Source of the DNA: Tepidicaulis marinus
Lineage (GTDB): Bacteria > Pseudomonadota > Alphaproteobacteria > Parvibaculales > Parvibaculaceae
Assembly (NCBI RefSeq): GCF_000739695.1
Contig: NZ_BBIO01000003.1
Coordinates: forward strand, 1-64,000
Length of the DNA stretch: 64,000 nucleotides
Direction of reading: 5' to 3'
Below are positions 1-8,901 of this stretch, piece after piece; the stretch's first letter is position 1, and each line of letters begins with the position of its first letter. The position numbers and the translations under genes were made by a program. The notes under the pieces are model-generated. The model was not told the origin of the DNA. It searched no databases and was given only the letters and a program-made list of their open reading frames with translations.

Positions 1-641
1 CTGATGCGAAGGAAGCGGTAAACGGCGCGCTCGATCTGCCCGCCGGCTATTCTATTTCCTGGTCCGGGCAATATGAATATCTCTTGCGGGCACAGGAGCG
101 GTTGACGCTGCTGGGGCCCGTCATGGTGCTCATCATCGCCATGCTGCTTTATTTTGCCTTCAAGGATATCCGGGACGTGCTGATCATCATGGGCACTCTG
201 CCATTCGCCTTGGTGGGCAGCTTATGGCTGATCGACATTCTGGGATACAACCTCTCTGTCGCCGTAGCAGTCGGGTTCATCGCGCTGGCAGGGGTCGCCA
301 TCGAGGTGGGCGTGCTGATGATCATGTATCTGAGGCAGGAGCTGAAGGCCTTGCGTGAACTTGCATTGAACGAGGGCCGCGCCCCATCGCGCGAAGAAGT
401 GGAGAACGCCATCCGCCAGGGCGCATTGCGGCGCTTGCGCCCGATCGTCATGACCTTCCTGACGGTGATCGCAGGGCTCTTGCCTGTCATGCTCCTGGAA
501 GGAACGGGAACGGAGGTCATGGCCCCCATTGCAGCGCCGATGATCGGCGGCATCCTGAGCGCCACGGCACTAGCATTGATCGTCATTCCATCGATCTATG
601 CCCTTTGGCACGGCGGCGCAGCAGAACGCCGAGACGTCTAA
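1..641 (+). CDS. cusA: CusA-type heavy-metal RND efflux pump, C-terminal fragment (runs off left edge)
   Basis: This is the inner-membrane proton/metal antiporter subunit of a copper/silver tripartite efflux pump; only the last ~213 codons are in the window and the reading frame (third base onward) is open to the left edge. Visible are the end of the periplasmic docking region (GYSISWSGQYEYL), then four to five hydrophobic helices and the family's C-terminal signature RPIVMTFLTVIAGLLP followed by EVMAPIAAPMIGG, which matches the Cu/Ag (CusA/SilA) subgroup better than the Zn/Co/Cd subgroup. It ends convergently with the czc operon 345 bp away. Whether the rest of the gene is intact cannot be seen. 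Confident in family, fairly confident in subgroup. Confidence 0.85.
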   Translation, partial: DAKEAVNGALDLPAGYSISWSGQYEYLLRAQERLTLLGPVMVLIIAMLLYFAFKDIRDVLIIMGTLPFALVGSLWLIDILGYNLSVAVAVGFIALAGVAIEVGVLMIMYLRQELKALRELALNEGRAPSREEVENAIRQGALRRLRPIVMTFLTVIAGLLPVMLLEGTGTEVMAPIAAPMIGGILSATALALIVIPSIYALWHGGAAERRDV

Positions 642-671
642 ACACGCGCGCCCAAGACGACGGAGGTACGC

Positions 672-767
672 CTTATTCACAGGAACGAATGTCAAATCGT
701 TGAGCACGGCGCAGCCGTGCGAATAAGCAGGAGGCCGCATTAGCGGCGGCGGGTGGGCCCACCCGCC
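672..767. repeat. Nested inverted repeats plus 20-bp perfect palindrome
   Basis: Between the cusA fragment and czcA, CTTATTC (672-678) is complementary to GAATAAG (721-727), enclosing a hairpin of GCACGGC and GCCGTGC (704-720). Immediately after lies a perfect 20-bp palindrome at 748-767 (GGCGGGTGGG and its complement). No T-run follows either, so they are not ordinary intrinsic terminators for cusA, though they could still act as a convergent-gene transcription block or as a recombination or protein-binding site. Confidence 0.55.
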
Positions 768-800
768 ATATCCTGCCCCCGAAACGACAGGGTAATTTCG

Positions 801-880
801 TGCGATTTCATTCAAACTCGTGCGATCTAGTGCGAACCTATGCAAACTCGTTCAAACTCATTCAATCGCATGGAAAATCA
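801..880. repeat. Array of eight degenerate 10-bp direct repeats (array A)
   Basis: Eight consecutive 10-bp units read in register from 801, with approximate consensus T(G/T)C(A/G)AA(A/C)TC(A/G): for example TTCAAACTCG, TGCAAACTCG, TTCAAACTCA. The unit recurs in the same orientation at 6955-7014, so two such arrays flank the czc operon; the 15-mer TGCAAACTCGTTCAA is identical at 841-855 and 6995-7009. A 10-bp phase places every unit on the same face of the helix. The rest of the 642-986 gap holds only the palindromes listed separately. Confidence 0.75.
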
Positions 881-986
881 TACACTTAGAGCTTTGAGTG
901 GCTTTAGACGGGCTAGCTATTCGTCAGCGGCCGCGCAAAGCGAAAGGGAGGGCGAGATTTGCTGACCAAGCCCTCCCATAAGTCAC

Positions 987-3900
987 TCAAGCTTCCCTGG
1001 CGTGAGCCAGCCGGTAGATGGCAGGGAGCACGAGAAGCGTGAGAAGCGTCGAGGAGATGATCCCGCCGATCACCACGGTAGCAAGCGGACGCTGAACCTC
1101 GGCGCCTGCGCTTGTGGCGAGAGCCATGGGCACGAAGCCGAGCGAGGCAACCAGCGCTGTCATCAGCACCGGGCGGAGCCGCTTGGCGGCACCCTCCCAG
1201 ATCGCTTCATCCAGCTCCTTGCCTTGCTGGCGCAGGTTCTTGATGAAACTGATGATGACGAGGCCGTTCAGCACGGCAACGCCGGAAAGCGCGATAAAGC
1301 CGACCCCTGCCGAGATGGAAAGCGGCAGGCCCCGCAAGGCGAGGGCGGCCAGCCCGCCGGTCAGGGCGAGGGGAACGCCGGAGAAGACGAGCAGCGCGTC
1401 CTTTGCGTTACCAAGGCTGGCAAAAAGAAGCGCAAAGATGAGCACCAGCGCCGCCGGAACAACGATGCTGAGCCGCTGCGCTGCCGAGACGAGTTGCTCG
1501 AACTGCCCGCCCCATTCGAACCAATAGCCGGGGGGCAGGCTTACTTGGGCATCGACGGCGGCTTGTGCCTCCTCGACAAAGGAGCCGAGGTCCCTGTCTC
1601 TGATGTTGGCGGAAACGGTGATGCGGCGCTTGCTGTTTTCCCTGCTTATCTGGTTGGGGCCGGGTACGAGGCGGATATCCGCCACGGCCTGGAGCGGCAC
1701 GACACGCGGCATCGCCCCATCGAACGGCGAATAGGAGACAGGTTGCGCCGTTTCATCCTGATGCTCCGGCGGCAGGGGAATGGGCAGGTCCCTTAACCGG
1801 TCGATATCTTCCCGCAGATCTTCGGGAAGGCGGACGATGACGGGCGTGCGCCAATCTCCCTCATAAAACGTGCCCGCGCGCGCCCCGCCCATGGCAGCAC
1901 GCACCACCTCCTGAATATCCGCCACATTGAGGCCGAAGCGGGCCGCCATGTCCCGCTTGATCTCGATGGACAGCACCGGCAGGCCTGAAACCTGTTCCAC
2001 ATTGACGCCCGAGGCGCCCTCGATCTGCCGCATGACCGCTGCGACTTCATTGGCTGAGGCCAGAAGCGTGTCCATGTCATCGCCGTAGATCTTGATGCCG
2101 AGATCGGCGCGCACGCCGGAAATCAACTCATTGAAGCGCAGTTCGATGGGCTGGGAGATTTCGTAATTATTGCCAGGCAGTGTTGCCAGGATCGCATCTA
2201 TCTCTTCCAGCAGCGTTTCCTTAGACTTGCCGGAGTCCGGCCATTCGTCTCTCGGCTTAATCATGACATAGCCGTCGGAGATATTGGGGGGCATGGCATC
2301 TGTTGCCACTTCAGCCGTGCCGGTTCTTGCAAAGACTTCCCGCACCTCCGGCAGTTCCAGCAACGCCTTTTCGATTTTCTGCTGCATCTCAACCGATTGG
2401 GTGAGGCTGGTGCCCGGTGCACGCAGCGCCTGGACAGCGACATCTCCCTCATCGAGGCGGGGGATGAACTCCGTGCCGAAGCGTGTTGCACCCAACGCCG
2501 CGATAACGACAAGCACGACGGCTCCGGCCGCCACGGCCTTCTGATGCCGCATCGCCCATCCAAGCGCCGGGTCATAACCCCTTTGCGCCCAGCGCATGAC
2601 AGGACTTTCTTTCTCCACCACATCACCGCGAATGAAGATGGCGATAGCAGCTGGCACGAAGGTGAGTGCCAGCACCATGGCCGAGAGAAGCGCGATCACG
2701 ACGGTGAGTGCCATGGGGGTGAACATCTTGCCTTCAACGCCGGTGAGGGTGAGGACGGGCAGATAGACCACCGTAATAATGAACGAACCGAACATAGCCG
2801 GTGTCATCACCTCCCGCGTTGCGTCCGTCACAACAGCAAAGCGGTCCTTTATGCTCAGTGTATGGCCGAACCGTTTCTGCTCGTCCGACAACCGCCGCAG
2901 GCAGTTTTCGACAATGATAACGGCGCCGTCGACAATTAGCCCGAAGTCGATGGCGCCGAGGCTCATCAGGTTCGCGCTGATCTTGTATTCCACCATGCCG
3001 CTCACCGTAATGAGCATGGAAAGGGGAATAACCGCTGCCGTAATGAGCGCTGCACGGAAATTGCGCAGCAACACGAAGAGCACCACAATGACGAGGGCTG
3101 CGCCTTCCACCAGATTGGTGCGGACCGTGGCAATGGTTTTTTGAACCAGAGAGGTTCGGTCATAGAGCGTGGTGATCTTCACGCCGGGCGGCAGGCTCTT
3201 TTGTATGGATTCGAGCTTCGTGCCGACATCCGCCGCCACGTCCCGGCTGTTTTCACCGATCAGCATGACTGCGGTGCCCAGCACCGTTTCTTTGCCATTA
3301 TGCGTTGCTGCGCCGGTACGTAGCTCCTTTCCGAACGTAACGTCCGCCACATCATGCACATAGATGGGGCGTCCTTTATGTGTACCGAGCAGGATTTCGG
3401 CAAACTCATCCGCTTTTTCTGCCTGACCCGGTACACGGATGAGATATTGCTCGCCGCTGCGCTCGATATAGCCTGCGCCGACATTGATATTATTATGTTC
3501 GAGCGCACGCACCACGTCGTGGAAACTGAGATTATATGAGGTGAGTTTATAAGGATCTGGCACGATATGAAGTTGGCGCTCATACCCGCCAATCGCATTG
3601 ACTTCGACGACACCGCCTACGGTGCGCAGCTGCGGGCGCACCACCCAGTCATGCAGCGCCCGGAGGTCCGACAGCGTATAAGGCACGCCTTCTTCAGTCA
3701 GCACACCAGGTTCAGCCTCTACCGTGTACATGTAGATTTCGCCCAGGCCTGTTGAGATGGGCCCCATGGAGGTTTCGACATCGGCAGGAAGTTCGCCTGA
3801 TACAGCCTGAATGCGCTCGCCGATCAATTGACGCGCGCGGTAAATATCCGTTCCGTCCTCAAAGACAACCGTAATCTGGGAAAGGCCGTAGCGAGAAAGA

Positions 3901-4151
3901 GACCTTGTGTAGTCCAGCCCCGGAAGGCCGCCCATTGCCGTTTCAAGCGGGAAGGTCACGCGCTGTTCCACCTCCACGGGGGAATAGCCGGGAGCGGCGG
4001 AATTTATCTGCACCTGGATATTCGTGATATCCGGCACGGCATCGATGGGCAGGCGTGTGAAGTTGTAAATGCCGAAGGCGGCGACAAATGCTGTGGTCAA
4101 CAGGACCAGCCAGCGATGTGCCACACAGAAGGAAACGATACGGGAAATCAT
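987..4151 (-). CDS. czcA: CzcA-type heavy-metal (Co/Zn/Cd) RND efflux transporter
   Basis: Inner-membrane RND antiporter that drives divalent metal ions out of the cell through CzcB and CzcC. The 1054-residue length is standard for the family. The start fits (MISRIVSFCVAHRWLVLL gives helix 1), followed by the first periplasmic domain, and the essential transmembrane-4 motif DFGLIVDGAVIIVEN lies near residues 400-415; its two Asp and one Glu carry the proton path in CzcA. The second half repeats the architecture and ends with RPLATVVIGGIISSTLLTL. It is the last gene of the leftward czcCBA operon, 11 bp after czcB. Exact metal specificity (Zn/Co/Cd versus Ni/Co) cannot be decided from sequence inspection. 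Confidence 0.93.
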   Translation of the reverse strand: MISRIVSFCVAHRWLVLLTTAFVAAFGIYNFTRLPIDAVPDITNIQVQINSAAPGYSPVEVEQRVTFPLETAMGGLPGLDYTRSLSRYGLSQITVVFEDGTDIYRARQLIGERIQAVSGELPADVETSMGPISTGLGEIYMYTVEAEPGVLTEEGVPYTLSDLRALHDWVVRPQLRTVGGVVEVNAIGGYERQLHIVPDPYKLTSYNLSFHDVVRALEHNNINVGAGYIERSGEQYLIRVPGQAEKADEFAEILLGTHKGRPIYVHDVADVTFGKELRTGAATHNGKETVLGTAVMLIGENSRDVAADVGTKLESIQKSLPPGVKITTLYDRTSLVQKTIATVRTNLVEGAALVIVVLFVLLRNFRAALITAAVIPLSMLITVSGMVEYKISANLMSLGAIDFGLIVDGAVIIVENCLRRLSDEQKRFGHTLSIKDRFAVVTDATREVMTPAMFGSFIITVVYLPVLTLTGVEGKMFTPMALTVVIALLSAMVLALTFVPAAIAIFIRGDVVEKESPVMRWAQRGYDPALGWAMRHQKAVAAGAVVLVVIAALGATRFGTEFIPRLDEGDVAVQALRAPGTSLTQSVEMQQKIEKALLELPEVREVFARTGTAEVATDAMPPNISDGYVMIKPRDEWPDSGKSKETLLEEIDAILATLPGNNYEISQPIELRFNELISGVRADLGIKIYGDDMDTLLASANEVAAVMRQIEGASGVNVEQVSGLPVLSIEIKRDMAARFGLNVADIQEVVRAAMGGARAGTFYEGDWRTPVIVRLPEDLREDIDRLRDLPIPLPPEHQDETAQPVSYSPFDGAMPRVVPLQAVADIRLVPGPNQISRENSKRRITVSANIRDRDLGSFVEEAQAAVDAQVSLPPGYWFEWGGQFEQLVSAAQRLSIVVPAALVLIFALLFASLGNAKDALLVFSGVPLALTGGLAALALRGLPLSISAGVGFIALSGVAVLNGLVIISFIKNLRQQGKELDEAIWEGAAKRLRPVLMTALVASLGFVPMALATSAGAEVQRPLATVVIGGIISSTLLTLLVLPAIYRLAHAREA

Positions 4152-4162
4152 GCGCGCCTCCC

Positions 4163-5137
4163 TTAATGCGAATGGGAGGCGGCATTTTTGCCCGCCTCGG
4201 CTTTGAGAATGAACGCGTTGTCCGCCACATAGGGCTCGCCAGGCGCCAAACCATCAAGAAGTTCGACATGGGTGTCGTCCGCCTGGCCGAGTGTGATCCG
4301 GCGCTCTTCGAATTCCCCCGCTCCGGCAGGCACATATATGACGGGATCCGGCCCTTCATACTGGACGGCACTGCGTGCAATCACGATGGAAGCTTCGACC
4401 GGCTGCAAGCTAACCTTGGCGGTGACATAAAGACCTGGATTGAGATGGCCTTCAACATTTGGAATAACAGCGCGCGCTAACAGGCTTTGCGTGTCCTGCG
4501 CGGCAATTGGCGATACGTAACCGATTTCCGATGTAACGGGCTTGTCATCCACGCGCCCTTCGAAGGTGACGGCCTGCCCCTCCCGTATGAGATCAGCATC
4601 ATGCGTGTGGATCTGAAGATCAAGCCAGACTGAACCGAGGTCGGCAATCACCATCAAGGTGTCGCTGGTGCCCGCATATTGGCCTGGTGCAACATTCCAT
4701 TGTACGATCTGCCCGCTGCTTGGCGCGCGCAGGGTATAGGCGCGCAGGCTTTCATTGCTTTCCATCACGGCGAGCGCATCGCCTTCTTCGACCTTTTCGC
4801 CGAGCCGTTTTTTCACATCCAGAACGACACCCGAAAAGCGCGGCACGATGTGAACCAGTTTCTCCTGATTGGGGCGGATGAGGCCGAACACATTCAGTGA
4901 GGGGGTGATTGTTCCTGCCTCGGCCCGGCGGATGCCGAGCTCCGCCGTTGCAAGCTGATCTTCGGAGAGATGGATTGTTCCTTCCTCATGCTCTCCTTCT
5001 TTGTGCTCTTCTTCATGCTCCTTATCCTCGTGGTGGTCATCTTCTTCTTCGTGTGGCCCGCTGGCGTAGGCTGGAGCGGCAAGAAGGAGCAGAACGCTGA
5101 GGAACAGGAACATCTTCTTTGGGGTGGTATTTTTCAT
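4163..5137 (-). CDS. czcB: CzcB-type periplasmic adaptor (membrane fusion protein)
   Basis: Adaptor bridging the RND pump and outer-membrane channel. 324 residues from an ATG at 5137, chosen over longer frames because it is preceded by GGAGAG about 9 nt upstream and starts a clean signal peptide (MKNTTPKKMFLFLSVLLLLA...AYA). Directly after the cleavage region comes a very His/Asp/Glu-rich stretch (HEEEDDHHEDKEHEEEHKEG), a likely metal-binding flap, then the lipoyl/hairpin/barrel core: PRFSGVVLDVKKRLGEKVEEGD is the first half of the biotinyl-lipoyl motif and APSSGQIVQWNVAPGQYA the second. The C-terminus is again His-containing (ASHSH). czcC stops 5 bp before this start, implying translational coupling. 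Confidence 0.93.
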   Translation of the reverse strand: MKNTTPKKMFLFLSVLLLLAAPAYASGPHEEEDDHHEDKEHEEEHKEGEHEEGTIHLSEDQLATAELGIRRAEAGTITPSLNVFGLIRPNQEKLVHIVPRFSGVVLDVKKRLGEKVEEGDALAVMESNESLRAYTLRAPSSGQIVQWNVAPGQYAGTSDTLMVIADLGSVWLDLQIHTHDADLIREGQAVTFEGRVDDKPVTSEIGYVSPIAAQDTQSLLARAVIPNVEGHLNPGLYVTAKVSLQPVEASIVIARSAVQYEGPDPVIYVPAGAGEFEERRITLGQADDTHVELLDGLAPGEPYVADNAFILKAEAGKNAASHSH

Positions 5138-5142
5138 GTCAA

Positions 5143-6435
5143 TTACTCTCCGGCTTTGCGGCGGGATGCGGCGCCGGTATTCAGAAGGTCGAGACCGGTT
5201 AGCCCGGCGATTTCGGCAGCGGCATTGCGGCAAGCGAGCACAGCCTCTACAGCCTGAATTTCGCTTTCTATCTCCGTTTGCGTAGCACCTAGAAGATCGA
5301 GCACGCCGAAGCGCCCCCGGATATAGCCGTTGCGAATGGTCCGAGACGTCTGCTCTGCGGCAGGCAGGACAGAGCGGTGCAGGCGCTCCGCTTCACCACA
5401 CCGGCCAGTATAGGCCTGATAGGCTTCCTGCAGTTTCCGGCTCAACTCTGCGTGAGAAAGCCGTACACCAAGATCAGCTTGGGTAATGCGGCTCGCAGCT
5501 GCATCGATATTGCCTCTGTTCCGGTCGAAAACGGTGAGGGGGATCGAGAAGGAAACCAGAAAAGCGCTTTCATCCGTCGCATTGAAATACCTCGTGCCGG
5601 CACTGATAGTGGGGTCCGGTACGGCCTTTGCCCGTTCAAGGTCGAACGTGGCCCGGCGCTGCTCGACTTCCGCGCGTCTACTCTCAAGCAGGGGGTTTTC
5701 TTCAAGACGCGTATTCAGTTCCTCAAAAGACGGTAGATTACTGTCAGGCACGCCAAAGGTCCCGGCTGCCTCTACGGGACGGTAGGCAGGCTCGGACCAC
5801 AGGGCCAGAAGCGCCTGCTGCGCTGTGCGCAATTGTGTCTCGCTGTTCGATAACCGGATTTCGGCCAGATCGAGCGCGAGCTGTCCCCGGTTCAAGTCTG
5901 CTTCTGAAGATGCGCCCCGTTCCACCTTTTCGCGCAAGGCAGGCAAGAGACGCTTGATGGCCTCCGCTGCTTCTTTGGCGGCTTTTACCTGTTCCTGGGC
6001 GGCAAGCAGGTGATTGAAGGCAATCGAGACATCTTTCTGGAGGGCCCGTTCGGTTGCGTCCCGGGCCGCTTGCGATACGGCTTCGGCTTGTTGTGCCGCT
6101 TTCACGCGCGCCGCGCGTTTACCGCCAATCTCGATGCGCTGGGACAGGCTTACGGTAAAATCAGCTTCGTCCAGGCCCTCATAAGGGCCGGAGCCGAGAA
6201 TGTTTTCCGCCTCTGCCCCGATTTCGGGGTTGGGTAACACGGCAGCTTGCTGGGAGAGGGCTTTGCGCTCCTCAAGTCCCTGTGCCGCTCTTTCAACAGA
6301 GAGGTTCTGAGTGAGGGCAATTCGGACGGCTTCAGAGAGAGTGATGGGGTGAGCGGCAAGCGCGGGAACTGTCTGCGCAGAGAGCAGACACGCGCCAAGC
6401 AGCCCCTGCCGCAATAAGCGGGTACTGGCTTTCAT
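5143..6435 (-). CDS. czcC: CzcC-type outer-membrane efflux protein (TolC family)
   Basis: Outer-membrane channel of the tripartite metal pump; 430 residues with a signal peptide ending near ALAA (residues 25-28). Two outer-membrane efflux protein repeats are visible, each beginning with an amphipathic coiled-coil helix (for example LSEAVRIALTQNLSVERAAQGL and later FEELNTRLEENPLLESRRAEV). QRIEIGGKRAARVKAAQQAE is the CzcC-like motif joining strand to helix. First transporter gene of the operon, 56 bp after the small leader gene and 5 bp before czcB. Confidence 0.92.
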   Translation of the reverse strand: MKASTRLLRQGLLGACLLSAQTVPALAAHPITLSEAVRIALTQNLSVERAAQGLEERKALSQQAAVLPNPEIGAEAENILGSGPYEGLDEADFTVSLSQRIEIGGKRAARVKAAQQAEAVSQAARDATERALQKDVSIAFNHLLAAQEQVKAAKEAAEAIKRLLPALREKVERGASSEADLNRGQLALDLAEIRLSNSETQLRTAQQALLALWSEPAYRPVEAAGTFGVPDSNLPSFEELNTRLEENPLLESRRAEVEQRRATFDLERAKAVPDPTISAGTRYFNATDESAFLVSFSIPLTVFDRNRGNIDAAASRITQADLGVRLSHAELSRKLQEAYQAYTGRCGEAERLHRSVLPAAEQTSRTIRNGYIRGRFGVLDLLGATQTEIESEIQAVEAVLACRNAAAEIAGLTGLDLLNTGAASRRKAGE

Positions 6436-6491
6436 GGATCACCTGTAGATAGAAGGATATCTCAGAGCGCCCAGCGTGGGGCGCAGTGCAT

Positions 6492-6818
6492 TCAGGCGAT
6501 CAAATCTTGAGGAGGTGGCCCATCGGGAGTGTGGGCAAGGCTTTCAGCATCAGCTGCACGACCTGGGGATACGCAGGCTTCACCGAAAAAAGCCCGCGCA
6601 AGCTGCGGGGCCGGCACGTCCATGTGCTGGAAAATGTGGCAGACTTCGCATTTATCGGCACCGGGCGCAGCATTGCTGTGGTCAACACTTTCGCCACTGG
6701 CGCTTAAGCCCTGCGTCGTTCCGTCAAGAATCACATCATGCGCGCTAGCCAGCGAAAGCAGGCTGAGCAAAATGCTGATCATAACGATTCTAGAGGTTAG
6801 CCTGACCATGGCAATCAT
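6492..6818 (-). CDS. Small secreted Cys/His protein leading the czc operon
   Basis: 108 residues (105 if the ATG at 6809 is used). Not assigned to a named family with certainty. A hydrophobic signal segment (IVMISILLSLLSLASA) is followed by a short mature domain with CEVCHIFQHMD near residues 57-67 and one further Cys, a layout seen in small periplasmic proteins encoded at the head of metal-efflux operons. The position, 56 bp upstream of czcC on the same strand, suggests a periplasmic metal-binding or sensing role; this is inference. No strong ribosome site separates the two possible starts (GGCGGG lies about 11 nt before 6818). Confidence 0.6.
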   Translation of the reverse strand: MIAMVRLTSRIVMISILLSLLSLASAHDVILDGTTQGLSASGESVDHSNAAPGADKCEVCHIFQHMDVPAPQLARAFFGEACVSPGRAADAESLAHTPDGPPPQDLIA

Positions 6819-7192
6819 TATGCGCAGCAGCCCGCCAAAAGCAATATGAGTCCTTTGCTGTGGCTAACGGTCGCAAGTGCGAACTCCTCATGGGAATAGC
6901 TCTGAACACTTTCTGGTGTGCTGCCTATATCGTGCGCAACGGACCGTGATCTCGTGCAATGACATGCAAACTCATGCAAGCACATTCAATCTTGTGCAAA
7001 CTCGTTCAATGGGTTCGAGAAAGCGTGCTTAGAAAATTCGAAAGCAATGGTGGGTTTGTTTGGTACCTATCTTCCCTATCAGAGCGGAATCGCTTATTTA
7101 GGATCACGTCCCCAGCTCATACCCCCGCTGCATGAGCCAGGCATCACATCAAAAGCAAGTTGTGGCCCAGCGTAATCCGGGCCGGTGAAGCC
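6819..7192. other. Divergent intergenic region between czc operon and recombinase
   Basis: 374 bp between the leftward czc operon and the rightward recombinase, containing repeat array B (6955-7014, listed separately). It must hold both promoters, but I see no near-consensus -35/-10 pair I would commit to. No czcR/czcS or MerR-type regulator is present on either side, so control of the efflux operon is not explained within the window. Confidence 0.5.
6955..7014. repeat. Array of six degenerate 10-bp direct repeats (array B)
   Basis: Six in-register 10-bp units (TGCAATGACA, TGCAAACTCA, TGCAAGCACA, TTCAATCTTG, TGCAAACTCG, TTCAATGGGT) matching array A at 801-880 in sequence and orientation. It ends about 180 bp before the recombinase start and lies about 140 bp upstream of the first czc operon gene, so it could be a recombinase or regulator binding platform. 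Confidence 0.75.
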
Positions 7193-8863
7193 ATGCGCAT
7201 TGCAATCTACGCTCGATATTCGAGTGACCTTCAGAATCCTGCATCCATTGAGGATCAGGTTGCCCTTTGTACCTCCTTGATGGAGCGTCATTTCGGCGAA
7301 GCGAAAGCCAAAGCTGTCTTTAGTGATGCGGCGCTTTCTGGCTCTACAATGTCGCGCCCTGGCTTAACTGCTTTGCTTGAAGCTGCGGAAAACCGTGACA
7401 TTGATCTTATTGTTGCTGAAGGGCTTGACCGTATATCGCGATCCCTGTCGGACATTGCGTCGATCTATGAGCTTTTGCAGCATTATGGCGTAAAGGTTTG
7501 GACGGCACACGAGGGTGAGGTGAGTGATCTGCATGTTGGGTTCAAGGGAACGATGAATGCGCTTTATCTGCGCGACATGAAAGACAAAGTGCGCAGAGCA
7601 CATAGAGCGATAGCGACGGCCGGAAGGGCAACCTCAAGTGTGGCTTATGGATATAGAGCTGTTCGCGGGGTTGTGGATGAGCGCGGTAAATACGTAAATG
7701 GCCTGCGCGAGGTGGACCCAAATCAGGCTGTGATTGTGCGCCGAATTTTTGAAGAATTTACCTCCGGTATCCCTGTCAGGCAGATTGTGCAATCGCTGAA
7801 TGATGAGGGCGTTCCCTCGCCGGGTGGAGGATTGTGGCGTACGGCTGCGATAAGTGGGGAGGCAAGCCGGTTTCGCGGCATTCTGTATAATGATCTTTAT
7901 CGTGGATTGCTGGTATATAACCGAACGCATCGAGTCATGGACCCGCGCACCGGGCGGAAAAAGTATGTTGTCAATCCAATCGGAGATTGGGTCAAGGTGC
8001 CGGTTCCGGAATTGCGGATTGTTTCTGATGGTCTTTGGTCAAAGGCGCAGAAGATTATTGGAGAGCGGCGGCGAAATCGAAGTGTTTCCAATAAGGCTTC
8101 TGTTAGGCGGCATAAGGTGCCCGTCAAGGGTGCGCAAAATGTTCGCCCTCTGACGGGATTGGTCAAGTGTGGATGGTGTGGTGGTATAAAGAACCTGGCT
8201 AACAGCACAAGATATGTTTGTGTGACGCATAGGTTTGAGAAGAAATGCAAAAACTCGCGTGGATGGCGAGAGGACCGGCTCGCGTCGGTGTTTCTTGCTG
8301 AACTTTCCAACTTTATTGCCAGTGTCGATGATTGGAATGCGATGTTTTCGGGCGGTATTGAACGAGAGCTAAGAGAGCGGCGTGAGCTGGAAAAGGAGGC
8401 GGCAGCGCTTGAGCTTCGTATTGCCAGGCTTCTGGATGCTATCGAGCATGGCGTCAAAGTTGACTATAATCGGCTGACGGAGCTGCAGGAGCGACGTGAT
8501 TATATTTTGGCATTGCCGCCAGTGCCAAAGGCTGGCGTATCGACAACCACAATCAAGCGTCACCTTGTGCGCGCGGTCGATGTGATTGGATATGAGTGGG
8601 GTAATCGCAAATATGCTGCATCAATTCGGATGCTTTTGCATTTAATCACGGACAAGATTGTGTGCACGCCGATAAAGGACAAGCGGACGGGTGAGCACGT
8701 TGAAATCATGTTCAAACCGCCTGCACAATGGCTTCAGTTTTACATGCGCGTTCATGCTGATTGGCCGTATGTCGGCAAGACATCTTCGGGAGAGGTTATT
8801 AAGCGTCCGGCGCCCGCACGCTCAGTTCTGCGCAACACATATCTGGCAGTACCGGGAGATTAG
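7193..8863 (+). CDS. Large serine site-specific recombinase
   Basis: 556 residues from the ATG at 7193 (GGTGAAG just upstream); the longer frame back to 7160 lacks resolvase homology. The N-terminal resolvase domain opens with RIAIYARYSSDLQNPASIEDQ, where Ser10 is the expected nucleophile and Arg8 its partner, and contains AEGLDRISRSL. The recombinase domain follows (AYGYRAVRG, IVRRIFEEFTSG, ILYNDLYRGLLVYNR), then a zinc ribbon (CGWCGG at about residues 325-330, with further Cys at YVCVTHRFEKKC) and a coiled coil (about residues 385-430). This is the layout of enzymes that integrate or excise phages and mobile islands. Codon choice is visibly richer in A/T than in the housekeeping genes to the right, consistent with transfer. 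No recombination directionality factor is recognised nearby. Confidence 0.9.
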   Translation: MRIAIYARYSSDLQNPASIEDQVALCTSLMERHFGEAKAKAVFSDAALSGSTMSRPGLTALLEAAENRDIDLIVAEGLDRISRSLSDIASIYELLQHYGVKVWTAHEGEVSDLHVGFKGTMNALYLRDMKDKVRRAHRAIATAGRATSSVAYGYRAVRGVVDERGKYVNGLREVDPNQAVIVRRIFEEFTSGIPVRQIVQSLNDEGVPSPGGGLWRTAAISGEASRFRGILYNDLYRGLLVYNRTHRVMDPRTGRKKYVVNPIGDWVKVPVPELRIVSDGLWSKAQKIIGERRRNRSVSNKASVRRHKVPVKGAQNVRPLTGLVKCGWCGGIKNLANSTRYVCVTHRFEKKCKNSRGWREDRLASVFLAELSNFIASVDDWNAMFSGGIERELRERRELEKEAAALELRIARLLDAIEHGVKVDYNRLTELQERRDYILALPPVPKAGVSTTTIKRHLVRAVDVIGYEWGNRKYAASIRMLLHLITDKIVCTPIKDKRTGEHVEIMFKPPAQWLQFYMRVHADWPYVGKTSSGEVIKRPAPARSVLRNTYLAVPGD

Positions 8864-8868
8864 AAACT

Positions 8869-8891
8869 GCCCCGGAGACAAGCTCCGGGGC
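8869..8891. terminator. GC-rich hairpin between convergent genes
   Basis: GCCCCGGAG and CTCCGGGGC form a 9-bp stem just after the recombinase stop and before the end of the leftward small gene. There is no T-run on either strand, so it is only a possible terminator. Confidence 0.45.
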
Positions 8892-8901
8892 CAGGCTCTG
8901 A

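Noticed and set aside
801-880. CRISPR array
   Set aside because: Units are 10 bp, contiguous and degenerate with no spacers, and no cas genes are present.
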